Shown piece by piece: positions 6,864 to 12,375 of a DNA stretch of 12,375 nucleotides (position 1 is its first letter; each line of letters starts with the position of its first letter). The notes beneath the pieces are model-generated. The model did not search any database and was not told the DNA's origin. It saw nothing but the letters and a program-made list of their open reading frames with translations. Source of the DNA: Gammaproteobacteria bacterium (lineage in GTDB: Bacteria > Pseudomonadota > Gammaproteobacteria > Pseudomonadales > Cellvibrionaceae). The stretch lies in NCBI GenBank assembly GCA_021151835.1, contig JAGKWO010000070.1, positions 1 to 12,375 of the forward strand, written 5' to 3'. The position numbers and the translations under genes were made by a program.

Positions 6864-8129
6864 TTAGCGCGGAACAAAATCCAGTACAGTAGCATTAATA
6901 CAGTAACGCGGTTTTCCATCAGGCCCATCATCAAATACATGCCCCAAATGAATGCCGGAAATCTTTGCACGGATTTCAGTGCGCTGCATACCGTGGCTAT
7001 TATCGGACATCTCAACCACCGAACCGTCCACAGGTTTGGTAAATGAAAGCCAACCGCTGCCGGAGTTAAAACGGTCACGCGTATCAAATAGCGGAGCACC
7101 GCTTAATTTATCGACAAAAACACCATCCGGTGTATTCTTAAAAATTTCATATTGTTTGCAAAAGCGAGCATCGGTGCTTTCTTCAAACGCAACATTAAAT
7201 GCTTCACTCTCACCCAGTTTAAATTTTCCGAGCAACAGATAGAACTGCTCCGGACTCATGTAGCCTTGGCGGCCGAACACTTCTTTGCCATCTTCCAGCA
7301 AAATAATCGTTGGCGTAGCCCAGGTCGGAGTCTTCAAGGTTAATTTATCCAATTGACTTGCGAAGCGAAAATGCATCGGAATATCGCCTTTATATTCCTG
7401 CGCCACATCCGCTTTAAACTTTTTGCAGTAAGGGCAAAACTCTTCGGCATCGATCACCAGAATATGTTTGCCTTTCAGCAGCGCCGAATTATCGGCAACG
7501 TCAGTGTGTGCATTAGCATTTTGCTCGAACCTCACGCCAGTAGAATGATCAGGACAATAACCATTAGGATTTTTTGCCAGATAATCCTGATGGTATTTTT
7601 CCGCCGGATAAAACTTTTCCAGCGGTTTTATTTTCGTAGTGATTGCACCATAACCCGCTTTAGTTAATAACACCTGGTAAGCATCAAGCACTTGTTGTGC
7701 AGCATCGGCCTGCACCTGACTGTTAGTTAAAATGGTTGACCGATATTGTGTGCCCACATCATTCCCCTGGCGATTCAACTGCGTCGGGTCATGCATTTCA
7801 AAATAGCGCTGTAACAACACGGTCACATTGACCACCGCCGGATTGAAGGTGATTTTCACCACTTCCGCGTAGTTATTCGGGTTCTGCTTATTTTTATATT
7901 GCGTGATTGCCTCATAATTGGGCTCGATACCTTTACCATCGGCATAACCGGAAACGGCATCAATCACTCCATTGATTGCCTCAAAGCGTTTTTCCACTCC
8001 CCAGAAGCATCCCGCACCAACCACAATAGTATCCAGATGCCGGGTTGCTGGCATGGGTTCCGCAAACGAATAGCTGCCCAGGGCCAACATGAATAACACA
8101 AATGATTTAAAAAATCGGGAGAGAGCCAT
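6864..8129 (-). CDS. msrAB: Exported methionine sulfoxide reductase, MsrA-thioredoxin-MsrB fusion
   Basis: This protein reduces both S- and R-methionine sulfoxide in oxidised proteins, probably in the periplasm, since residues 1-23 form a signal peptide (hydrophobic core, cleavage after S-F-A). Three domains follow. MsrA (about 33-203) has catalytic Cys41 in G-A-G-C-F-W-G and resolving Cys192 in N-P-N-G-Y-C. A thioredoxin-fold domain (about 218-303) has C232-P-Y-C235 and a Thr-Pro (A-T-P-T) at the cis-proline position. MsrB (about 312-421) has catalytic Cys410 in R-Y-C-I-N. Neisseria PilB carries the same parts in the order Trx-MsrA-MsrB, so the order here is different. The MsrB zinc cysteines are absent (K-L-S-G-A-P-L-F), and the usual resolving-Cys position in S-G-C-G-W is Ser358; Cys324 may replace it. 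GAGG lies 6 bases before the ATG. Confidence 0.93.
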   Translation of the reverse strand: MALSRFFKSFVLFMLALGSYSFAEPMPATRHLDTIVVGAGCFWGVEKRFEAINGVIDAVSGYADGKGIEPNYEAITQYKNKQNPNNYAEVVKITFNPAVVNVTVLLQRYFEMHDPTQLNRQGNDVGTQYRSTILTNSQVQADAAQQVLDAYQVLLTKAGYGAITTKIKPLEKFYPAEKYHQDYLAKNPNGYCPDHSTGVRFEQNANAHTDVADNSALLKGKHILVIDAEEFCPYCKKFKADVAQEYKGDIPMHFRFASQLDKLTLKTPTWATPTIILLEDGKEVFGRQGYMSPEQFYLLLGKFKLGESEAFNVAFEESTDARFCKQYEIFKNTPDGVFVDKLSGAPLFDTRDRFNSGSGWLSFTKPVDGSVVEMSDNSHGMQRTEIRAKISGIHLGHVFDDGPDGKPRYCINATVLDFVPR

Positions 8130-8153
8130 TGCTACCTCACAGGTTTGGCCAAA

Positions 8154-8159
8154 ATTATA
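8154..8159 (-). promoter_or_regulatory. Probable -10 element of msrAB
   Basis: A perfect TATAAT on the minus strand lies about 25 bases upstream of the msrAB ATG, giving a very short leader that still contains the Shine-Dalgarno site. The -35 region is poor (TTACTC at 17 bases; TTGCTT at about 21), suggesting activation by a regulator, which could be an oxidative-stress one. The sigma factor and regulator cannot be read from the sequence. Confidence 0.45.
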
Positions 8160-8367
8160 TGTTCATCACAGGGATAGAGTAAGCAACTGGCTGTTTGTTA
8201 CAACTGTGGTGATATCTTAGGGGCAAGCTCGCAACAAACCGTTAACCATAATTCTGCATTGCATTTGCGAATAAAGTTTAAGTTGCCGTTCCACGGTTTT
8301 ACAATACATAAAAGTACCACTTATACACCGCTGATGAATACCGCTTTCAGCGCAGAAAGGACAAGAG

Positions 8368-8667
8368 ATGAGACTAAACAAACAGATAGGTAATTCGGCA
8401 TTTGCCGATGGTTTCGTTAGAAGCACACTTTATTTCGGGCTCATTCATTTAGCGCCCTACCTACTCGACAACGAACTCCCCGTTGATGGTTGCGCTTATA
8501 TCGGATTTCCCGTGATTTTCTTTGAGCAGTGCTACTGGAGCGGGGCCAGATTTGAGCAAACCAGCCTATACGTTGATATATTTGTTTGGTTTACCGTGTC
8601 CTGTATCGTAGGGGCGCGATGGCGCCGATCAAGAAAGCGCAGCAACCATGAAGGCAATATAAGGTGA
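8368..8667 (+). CDS. Small membrane protein, function unknown, 99 aa
   Basis: I do not recognise a named family. Two hydrophobic spans are visible, near residues 15-34 and 65-85. The linker contains Y-I-G-F-P-V-I-F-F-E-Q-C-Y, which may be partly membrane-embedded. The C-terminus is strongly basic (R-W-R-R-S-R-K-R), which by the positive-inside rule puts it in the cytoplasm; with two spans the N-terminus would then also be inside. The ATG at 8368 is preceded by AAAGGA with 6 bases of spacing, a good ribosome site. It is the first gene of the same-strand accessory run and is divergent from msrAB across 238 bases. Coding status is likely; function is open. Confidence 0.65.
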   Translation: MRLNKQIGNSAFADGFVRSTLYFGLIHLAPYLLDNELPVDGCAYIGFPVIFFEQCYWSGARFEQTSLYVDIFVWFTVSCIVGARWRRSRKRSNHEGNIR

Positions 8668-8734
8668 TTGATCACAACATGAGATGGAATGCAATGAAGC
8701 CGCCCAGGATCCACCCCGCAGAACAGAGGAAATC

Positions 8735-9199
8735 ATGCGAATAATTATTTTACTTGTATTATCTTTATTGCCGTCGCTTTCAATAGCATGCAGCTGTGGC
8801 AAAGTTGATCTGGAAAAGGTAATTAAAAACTCAAAGTACGTTTTTATAGCCACTATAACGTCGACAAAAATAAACGGCTCGGGCGAAGAATTTTTAAAAA
8901 GTGTTGCGGCAGACTTTAAACTTGTAAAGTCGCTCAAAGGCAACCCAAAAACTTTGAAAAAACTCTATAGCGGTTTTGGTGGTGGCGATTGCGGTATACC
9001 TTTTAATGTTGGCTTTCAATACATAATTTACACAAATGATGGAACAACCAGCATATGCTCCGGCAGCCAAATCTATCCCGGTGAGAGTAATGATGATGGC
9101 TTTTCTACCCAAGTTTCAGAATTTATCAAATCAGGAAAGAAGCTGGATCTGGACAACATATTTTTCATCGACTCATTAGATCAAGATTGTACTCAGTAG
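8735..9199 (+). CDS. Exported CxC protein resembling the TIMP/netrin (NTR) fold
   Basis: Residues 1-18 are a signal peptide ending S-I-A before Cys19. The mature chain would begin C-S-C-G, the pattern of TIMP and netrin-like domains, where the N-terminal C-x-C is disulfide-bonded to cysteines farther along; here Cys86 (D-C-G-I-P-F) and Cys108 (S-I-C-S-G) are candidates, with Cys152 near the end. The block V-F-I-A-T-I-T, then F-K-L-V-K-S-L-K-G, then Y-I-I-Y-T-N fits bacterial secreted proteins of this type. Cys19 could instead be lipidated, but the -3 Ser makes a weak lipobox. The ATG at 8735 has AGAGGA 4-5 bases upstream; an in-frame ATG at 8684 would add 17 polar residues before the signal peptide and is unlikely. 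No protease-inhibitor activity can be claimed for bacterial members. Confidence 0.72.
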   Translation: MRIIILLVLSLLPSLSIACSCGKVDLEKVIKNSKYVFIATITSTKINGSGEEFLKSVAADFKLVKSLKGNPKTLKKLYSGFGGGDCGIPFNVGFQYIIYTNDGTTSICSGSQIYPGESNDDGFSTQVSEFIKSGKKLDLDNIFFIDSLDQDCTQ

Positions 9200-9242
9200 C
9201 ATTACTAACACATAGCAATCTCAACAATCAGGAGGCGAATAC

Positions 9243-9641
9243 ATGAACGGCAGCTGTCTGTGTGGTGGGGTTAAATTCAGTTTTGAAAAATTCGATTCTT
9301 CAATTGCAAATTGCCATTGCTCAATGTGCAGAAAATTCAGCGGTGCTGCCTATGGAACCTTCGGTACAGTAAATGCCGAAAACATAAATTGGGAATCCGG
9401 ATTTGAACTTATTAAAGTTTTCTATTCCTCCCAAAAAGCACACAGAGGCTTTTGCTCCAATTGTGGCTCAAGCATCTTTTACAGATTAACAACTCCTAAT
9501 GCTCCATTTGAAATCGCACTTGGTTTATTGGAAACAGAACCCACTGAACCGGTATCCGCTAATATATTTTGCGCACATCGGCCAGACTGGCCACGTAATA
9601 TAGAGGCAATACCGGATTTTGAAGAATCAAGGATTGCTTAG
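9243..9641 (+). CDS. GFA / CENP-V-family zinc protein
   Basis: This belongs to the family named after glutathione-dependent formaldehyde-activating enzyme (GFA, Pfam PF04828). Most members have no proven reaction. The zinc-ligand cysteines are all present: Cys5 and Cys7 in S-C-L-C-G-G, Cys24, Cys26 and Cys29 in C-H-C-S-M-C-R-K, and Cys71 and Cys74 in F-C-S-N-C-G-S. The R-K-x-S-G-A-A-Y segment and the G-S-S-I-F-Y segment are also typical, and the 132-residue length is normal. It has no signal peptide and is cytosolic. A full AGGAGG at 9230-9235, 7 bases before the ATG, supports this start. It lies 43 bases after the CxC protein gene and may be co-transcribed, though no functional link is apparent. 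Confidence 0.93.
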   Translation: MNGSCLCGGVKFSFEKFDSSIANCHCSMCRKFSGAAYGTFGTVNAENINWESGFELIKVFYSSQKAHRGFCSNCGSSIFYRLTTPNAPFEIALGLLETEPTEPVSANIFCAHRPDWPRNIEAIPDFEESRIA

Positions 9642-9769
9642 TGCAACGGGCACTAATTAGAAAAATGATGCACTCTTTAGTTGCTCACTCTGTGATGGTT
9701 TGCATGGAGATACTTAACATAGGTACATAGTATTCATTTTTTGGCGATTATTTTTTACTTGGAGGTTTA

Positions 9770-10102
9770 ATGAATAAGGTGCTATGGGTAGTTTCGCTAA
9801 AGGCGAAAATTTTGGAAGGAAGTCCGCTCGACATGGACGGCTCGGAATTTACATTTGGAGAAGCAGCTACGTTTTCGCATTCTGAGCCAGATGTAAAAGA
9901 GCAGCTTCTACAGAAAATGAATGATGGCAGGCTGGAATTAGTTGAGTTGTTTCATATATCTCCGGCCGAGGGGGCCAAATGGATTTCTCAAAGCGAGGAC
10001 ATGGAAGATATATTGGAGTTAATTGAACAGGTAAAGATTACGGGGAAATTTGCTTTCGGGCTTTTTAGATCGTCAGAATATTTAGAGGCAAGCTACCAGT
10101 AA
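9770..10102 (+). CDS. Hypothetical protein, 110 aa
   Basis: I do not recognise this protein. It is small, acidic and probably cytosolic, with no signal peptide, membrane span or cysteines. The N-terminus starts with a short hydrophobic strand (V-L-W-V-V-S-L). A helical acidic region follows (M-E-D-I-L-E-L-I-E-Q-V), then a strand-like G-K-F-A-F-G-L-F. Strong GGAGG at 9761-9765, 4 bases before the ATG, shows it is a translated gene. The 128 bases before it could hold a promoter: TTGCAT at 9700-9705 and TACATA at 9724-9729, 18 bases apart, both weak. Size, acidity and neighbours would fit an orphan immunity protein, but that is a guess. Confidence 0.65.
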   Translation: MNKVLWVVSLKAKILEGSPLDMDGSEFTFGEAATFSHSEPDVKEQLLQKMNDGRLELVELFHISPAEGAKWISQSEDMEDILELIEQVKITGKFAFGLFRSSEYLEASYQ

Positions 10103-10195
10103 AACAAGCACATTTTCGCTATCGTCACCGACGACCAATAACATATTTTTTTAGCAAGTCATGCCACCCATCATTGCTTCAGCTAAGGATAAATA

Positions 10196-10420
10196 ATGAA
10201 AATCGAAATTTTGGATGAAGTTGCTGAAAAAACCGGATTCAGCGAAATCGAGATGCTTGAATTCCTTTCCGTATGGCTTTACAAATCAAAAAAGATAAAT
10301 GGTGTTCAGGGAGGAAAAATTCTAGGTACATCTGAAATCGAGTTTCACGGTTTGCTAGAAAAGTATGGTCAATATGTAAATTATGGTATTAATGAGTATT
10401 TAGAAGATATTGGCGAGTGA
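10196..10420 (+). CDS. UPF0175-like small protein (antitoxin-type), 74 aa
   Basis: The C-terminal two thirds resemble UPF0175 (Pfam PF03683) proteins: an A-x-x-L-Y-K-type helix (W-L-Y-K-S-K-K-I), then G-G-K-I-L-G-T-S-E-I-E-F-H-G-L-L, a small helix-turn-helix-like unit, then the G-x-x-V-x-Y segment (Y-G-Q-Y-V-N-Y-G) and an acidic L-E-D-I end. Some UPF0175 proteins are encoded next to PIN-domain toxins and are treated as antitoxins. No PIN-domain gene is present here, so this would be an orphan or would act with an unknown neighbour. AAGGA lies a few bases before the ATG. The 3' neighbour is 177 bases away. The family call is from motif resemblance only. Confidence 0.6.
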   Translation: MKIEILDEVAEKTGFSEIEMLEFLSVWLYKSKKINGVQGGKILGTSEIEFHGLLEKYGQYVNYGINEYLEDIGE

Positions 10421-10597
10421 GGCAAGAGATTCCTAATGAACAGATGAGTCCAGAATTTTTCAGGTTTTTATCTTGGCTTAAGATGGCATAGATCTGAAGC
10501 ATGCTTCTAAATCCTCGATACGTGACGGCTTACATAGATAGTTAATTAGTGTGCAAATATTATTCTGACTCTGCTTCAAAAAAGAGGGTAAGGCGGC

Positions 10598-10831
10598 ATG
10601 AGCAGTTTTCATCTAGAAATAGTTGAGTCGGAATTAAAAATAGTGCTCGAAGCATTAATTGATATGGAAAATAGAAAGCTTTATATATGTGAAACATCTG
10701 ATGACAATGATGAGATAGCAGGTATTGGTAATGAGCTTGCTGAGCTTCGCTTATTTTTAAAACCATTAGTAGAAAAATCCGTAGAAAAATATGGTACTGG
10801 TATCATAAATTTTTCTCGAAAAAATTTATGA
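10598..10831 (+). CDS. Hypothetical acidic protein, 77 aa
   Basis: I do not recognise this protein. It looks helical and acidic, with heptad-like L/I spacing (L-E-I-V-E-S-E-L-K-I-V-L-E-A-L), then a polar S-D-D-N-D-E loop, a second helix (E-L-A-E-L-R-L-F-L-K-P-L-V-E-K) and a short basic tail. The layout of two helices around an acidic loop, and its size, recall the Tsi2-like protein 800 bases downstream, but aligned identity is low by eye. AAGGCGG a few bases before the ATG supports translation. It lies 39 bases upstream of the toxin-like gene in the same direction, so it could be the first gene of that operon. The last codons overlap an AT-only hairpin (10804-10830). Confidence 0.6.
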   Translation: MSSFHLEIVESELKIVLEALIDMENRKLYICETSDDNDEIAGIGNELAELRLFLKPLVEKSVEKYGTGIINFSRKNL

Positions 10832-10870
10832 TTCGTAGTGATCATAATAACTAACCAATAAGGAGCCAAA

Positions 10871-11359
10871 TTGGAACAGTTTAAAATACTCACAGACTTA
10901 AGAGAGTACATCAAAACTCTCGAAGGCAAAGAAGGGAAAGTGTTGGCAAGACCAATACCTGAAGGTGGTAGCCCTGTCTTTTATCGAAATCAAGATGTAA
11001 AAGATGGAGTAACGCTTATAAATGGCATCCAAAAAGGTGATTACTGTTTCTCGCATTGTCTTAATTGGATTGAACCACACGACCAAATGGGGTTGAGCTT
11101 TTCTGCCTCGTGGAGCCATCTGAAATCAATATATAAATTAAAATCCTCAAAGAATCCTGGAAAAAATGTCCATGTTTATTGGGTTCTTGAGAAAGCAGAT
11201 TTGCCACCCGACTTGAAGTTCGTGCCAGACCAAAAAGATGACAGGCATTATTTTCTCGTTGTTACACGAAAAATGACTGTACATGAACTTGTGGCAAAAC
11301 TTCAGTGGGTAGCCGATAGAATGACAATTATTCGTGATGCATCGAAGGTAATAAAATGA
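10871..11359 (+). CDS. Tse2-like toxin (putative), TTG start
   Basis: The C-terminal half resembles Tse2, the Pseudomonas aeruginosa type VI secretion effector, which has an ADP-ribosyltransferase-like fold and acts in the cytoplasm. Shared features recalled from Tse2 are L-P-P-D-L-K-F/V at about residues 112-118, then D, H-Y (126-127), and a segment beginning near residue 133 (M-T-V-H-E-L-x-x-x-L here; M-Y-R-E-V-L in Tse2). Length (162 aa) is close to Tse2 (158 aa). The N-terminal half is less clear, but V-L-A-R and V-F-Y-R could supply the NAD-site arginine strand. The start is TTG at 10871: AAGGAG at 10860-10865 sits 5 bases before it, an in-frame TAA at 10859-10861 blocks any earlier start, and no ATG occurs before residue 73. 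No signal peptide. Its stop overlaps the next start (ATGA). Toxicity is inferred. Confidence 0.62.
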   Translation: MEQFKILTDLREYIKTLEGKEGKVLARPIPEGGSPVFYRNQDVKDGVTLINGIQKGDYCFSHCLNWIEPHDQMGLSFSASWSHLKSIYKLKSSKNPGKNVHVYWVLEKADLPPDLKFVPDQKDDRHYFLVVTRKMTVHELVAKLQWVADRMTIIRDASKVIK

Positions 11360-11646
11360 TCCCATGGAGATTAAGTGAAGAGAAAGAAATTATTCTTTTC
11401 TATGCTGATTTACTCAATGACGATGAGACCAAAAGAATTATTAATAAAGATGAAATTTCCAATAAAAGTGAGGCACTTCATATAGCAGAATTTTTTTGGA
11501 AAATGGTCGAAAAATCCAATGAACACCAATACCAGGAAGACCCGGCTCAGTGCGAGTATTTGCTAGAAAAAGTAATTAATACTTTAATGGCCTATTTTAG
11601 AAATGCTGGTTTTGAAGATGAGTGGGAAGCATTTGCAGATATCTGA
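11356..11646 (+). CDS. Acidic 96-aa protein of the toxin-immunity operon, unknown
   Basis: I do not recognise this protein. It is strongly acidic (about 22 Asp/Glu against 10 Lys/Arg) and appears all-helical, with no signal peptide or membrane span and a single cysteine. Its ATG overlaps the toxin-like gene's stop in an ATGA, and no separate strong Shine-Dalgarno site is needed, so translation is probably coupled to that gene. It ends 19 bases before the Tsi2-like gene. In the known tse2-tsi2 pair the two genes are adjacent, so an inserted gene here is unusual. Possible roles, all inferred, are a second immunity protein, a toxin chaperone or adaptor, or an unrelated passenger. Confidence 0.7.
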   Translation: MIPWRLSEEKEIILFYADLLNDDETKRIINKDEISNKSEALHIAEFFWKMVEKSNEHQYQEDPAQCEYLLEKVINTLMAYFRNAGFEDEWEAFADI

Positions 11647-11665
11647 CGAAAAAGAGTTAGTCCAA

Positions 11666-11896
11666 ATGCCAAACGTTGACATAAGAACACTGGCTGTTTG
11701 TATCCAGGCACTGGAGGATGCAATTCGTTACTATGATTTACTATCCCAGTCTGAAACAACTGATAGCGACGATTACGAAGAAAGCAAATATAGGTATGAA
11801 GTGGAATTAAGCAGATTATGCGAAATTTACGCAACGGAAGAAGAAAAAGGGTTAGCTCCTGTTCCACTTAAAAAACTACTCAAGAATGCCGGATAA
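11666..11896 (+). CDS. Tsi2-like immunity protein (putative)
   Basis: This 76-residue protein resembles Tsi2 (77 aa), the immunity protein that binds and neutralises Tse2. Shared features recalled from Tsi2 are an early T-L-x-V-x-I-Q (residues 8-14 here), an acidic stretch after the first helix (D-S-D-D-Y-E-E), a second helix with Y-x-x-x-x-x-x-L, and a G-L-x-P turn near the end before L-K-K-L-L. Like Tsi2 it should be a helical, acidic dimer-forming protein in the cytoplasm. I chose the ATG at 11666 because the resemblance begins there; in-frame starts at 11603 and 11618 lie inside the previous gene and lack good ribosome sites. Ribosome binding before 11666 is modest (AAAGAG), so coupling with the upstream gene is likely. 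A strong terminator follows. Confidence 0.65.
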   Translation: MPNVDIRTLAVCIQALEDAIRYYDLLSQSETTDSDDYEESKYRYEVELSRLCEIYATEEEKGLAPVPLKKLLKNAG

Positions 11897-11929
11897 GGCT
11901 AACTGATTGTTGTTAAATTGTTATCCAAC

Positions 11930-11963
11930 AATATAGGCGGCTTTATAGCCGCCTATATTTTTT
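11930..11963. terminator. Strong intrinsic terminator ending the toxin-immunity operon
   Basis: A perfect 13-bp stem (11930-11942 with 11947-11959, core GGCGGCT/AGCCGCC) has a TTAT loop and a plus-strand run of T to 11963. It lies 34 bases after the Tsi2-like stop and directly abuts the stop of the convergent minus-strand gene, which it may also terminate, although the minus-strand tail (TTGTTGG) is weaker. Confidence 0.9.
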
Positions 11964-12281
11964 CTACATCGACAACTGTTTCTTAAGATGCAGGTCAATC
12001 CTGTCTATCACCCGCGCAACACTATTAATTACCCACTGCGGTAACTTCCCGCGCTCATTAACTTCATACAACAACATCTCCAATACCAGCGTCTGACAAT
12101 ACAGTTGATGCACCGCATCTTCATCCGTTACGACTGGCACTGGTGTGCTGAGTACAGTAATTGCTTCGCCGGTGGGCGAATGAATTTCAAGACGGGATTT
12201 TTTATAAAACGCGTATTGGAGTTGATCGAGTTTAATAACGCAGGTGTTGGGGAACGGGGGCGGAATAATCGTATTATCCAT
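11964..12281 (-). CDS. Hypothetical protein, 105 aa
   Basis: I do not recognise this protein. It has no signal peptide or membrane span and is probably cytosolic. The first half seems strand-rich (T-C-V-I-K-L-D-Q-L-Q-Y-A-F-Y-K-K and R-L-E-I-H-S-P-T-G-E-A-I-T-V-L). The second half is helical and ends with alternating basic and hydrophobic residues (I-D-R-I-D-L-H-L-K-K-Q-L). I prefer the ATG at 12281, which has a G-C-G-A-G-A ahead of it at 8 bases and leaves M-D-N-T-I-I-P-P-P at the N-terminus. The in-frame ATG at 12335 would add 18 residues and has no ribosome site. It is convergent with the toxin-immunity operon. The remaining 94 bases to the window edge contain no other recognisable gene. 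Confidence 0.65.
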   Translation of the reverse strand: MDNTIIPPPFPNTCVIKLDQLQYAFYKKSRLEIHSPTGEAITVLSTPVPVVTDEDAVHQLYCQTLVLEMLLYEVNERGKLPQWVINSVARVIDRIDLHLKKQLSM

Positions 12282-12375
12282 AATGAAAATCTCGCGGTTT
12301 TGGTTAGAAACCACCACCACGAAGTACGAAATCATGGGGGCGGACTGAACAGGGTTCGTACTACCGGCCCAAAAC

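Noticed and set aside
6631..6867. 78-codon plus-strand frame with a hydrophobic stretch
   Set aside because: The only purine-rich site (GGAAG) is 3 bases from the ATG, the frame crosses the msrAB terminator into msrAB, and the end is an unstructured basic tail. Not convincing as a gene.
6558..7046. Long plus-strand open frame (162 codons) opposite the 3' end of msrAB
   Set aside because: It overlaps the MsrB domain antisense and runs through the msrAB terminator. No ribosome site or recognisable motif is present.
8217..8426. 69-codon minus-strand frame between msrAB and the membrane protein gene
   Set aside because: It has no ribosome site, reads antisense into the start of the membrane-protein gene, and shows no domain-like pattern.
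9642..10870. Integron-cassette attC sites between the small same-strand genes
   Set aside because: The gene layout resembles a cassette array, but no paired RYYYAAC/GTTRRRY ends with imperfect inverted repeats were found in the gaps.

Overview
The window looks like chromosomal DNA of a gammaproteobacterium. AhpC (187 aa) and AhpF (521 aa) have the enteric-type lengths and motifs, and there is a LysE-type exporter and a YdeN/RBBP9-type hydrolase. Codon use and GC content are moderate in the conserved part. The small proteins look Cellvibrio-like, but that is an impression without a search. No rRNA, tRNA, CRISPR array or insertion sequence was seen.

Region 1 (1-3630) holds ordinary, loosely connected genes. 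A 111-aa hypothetical gene (-) is divergent from a LysE/RhtB-family exporter (+). These are followed by a small alpha/beta hydrolase with an intact Ser-Asp-His triad (+) and a PLP-dependent fold-type I aminotransferase related to HisC/CobD (+). A strong hairpin at 3637-3678 closes this block against the convergent ahpF.

Region 2 (3705-8129, all -) is an oxidative-damage block. AhpC and AhpF form the peroxiredoxin/reductase pair. Upstream of them lies a secreted 133-aa protein built from about nine copies of a G-G-[VL]-[IL]-[LIM]-[ED] repeat, then a periplasmic methionine sulfoxide reductase whose single chain reads MsrA, thioredoxin fold, MsrB. Clear intrinsic terminators separate these units, so ahpCF, the repeat gene and msrAB are probably three transcription units.

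Region 3 (8368-11896, all +) is an accessory stretch with lower GC (about 38% in a 60-base sample at 10201 against about 53% in a sample at 5761). Its genes are small and mostly have strong Shine-Dalgarno sites. It encodes a two-span membrane protein, an exported CxC protein resembling the TIMP/netrin fold, a GFA-family zinc protein, an unknown 110-aa protein, a UPF0175-like protein and an unknown 77-aa protein. It ends in a compact three-gene operon at 10871-11896. The first product of that operon resembles the type VI secretion toxin Tse2 in its C-terminal half, and the last resembles the Tsi2 immunity protein along its length. Between them is an acidic 96-aa gene that I do not recognise, coupled to the toxin gene by an ATGA overlap. 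This candidate toxin-immunity module, with its extra middle gene and TTG toxin start, is the most interesting part of the window.

A perfect 13-bp terminator at 11930-11963 closes region 3 against a convergent hypothetical gene (-) near the right edge.
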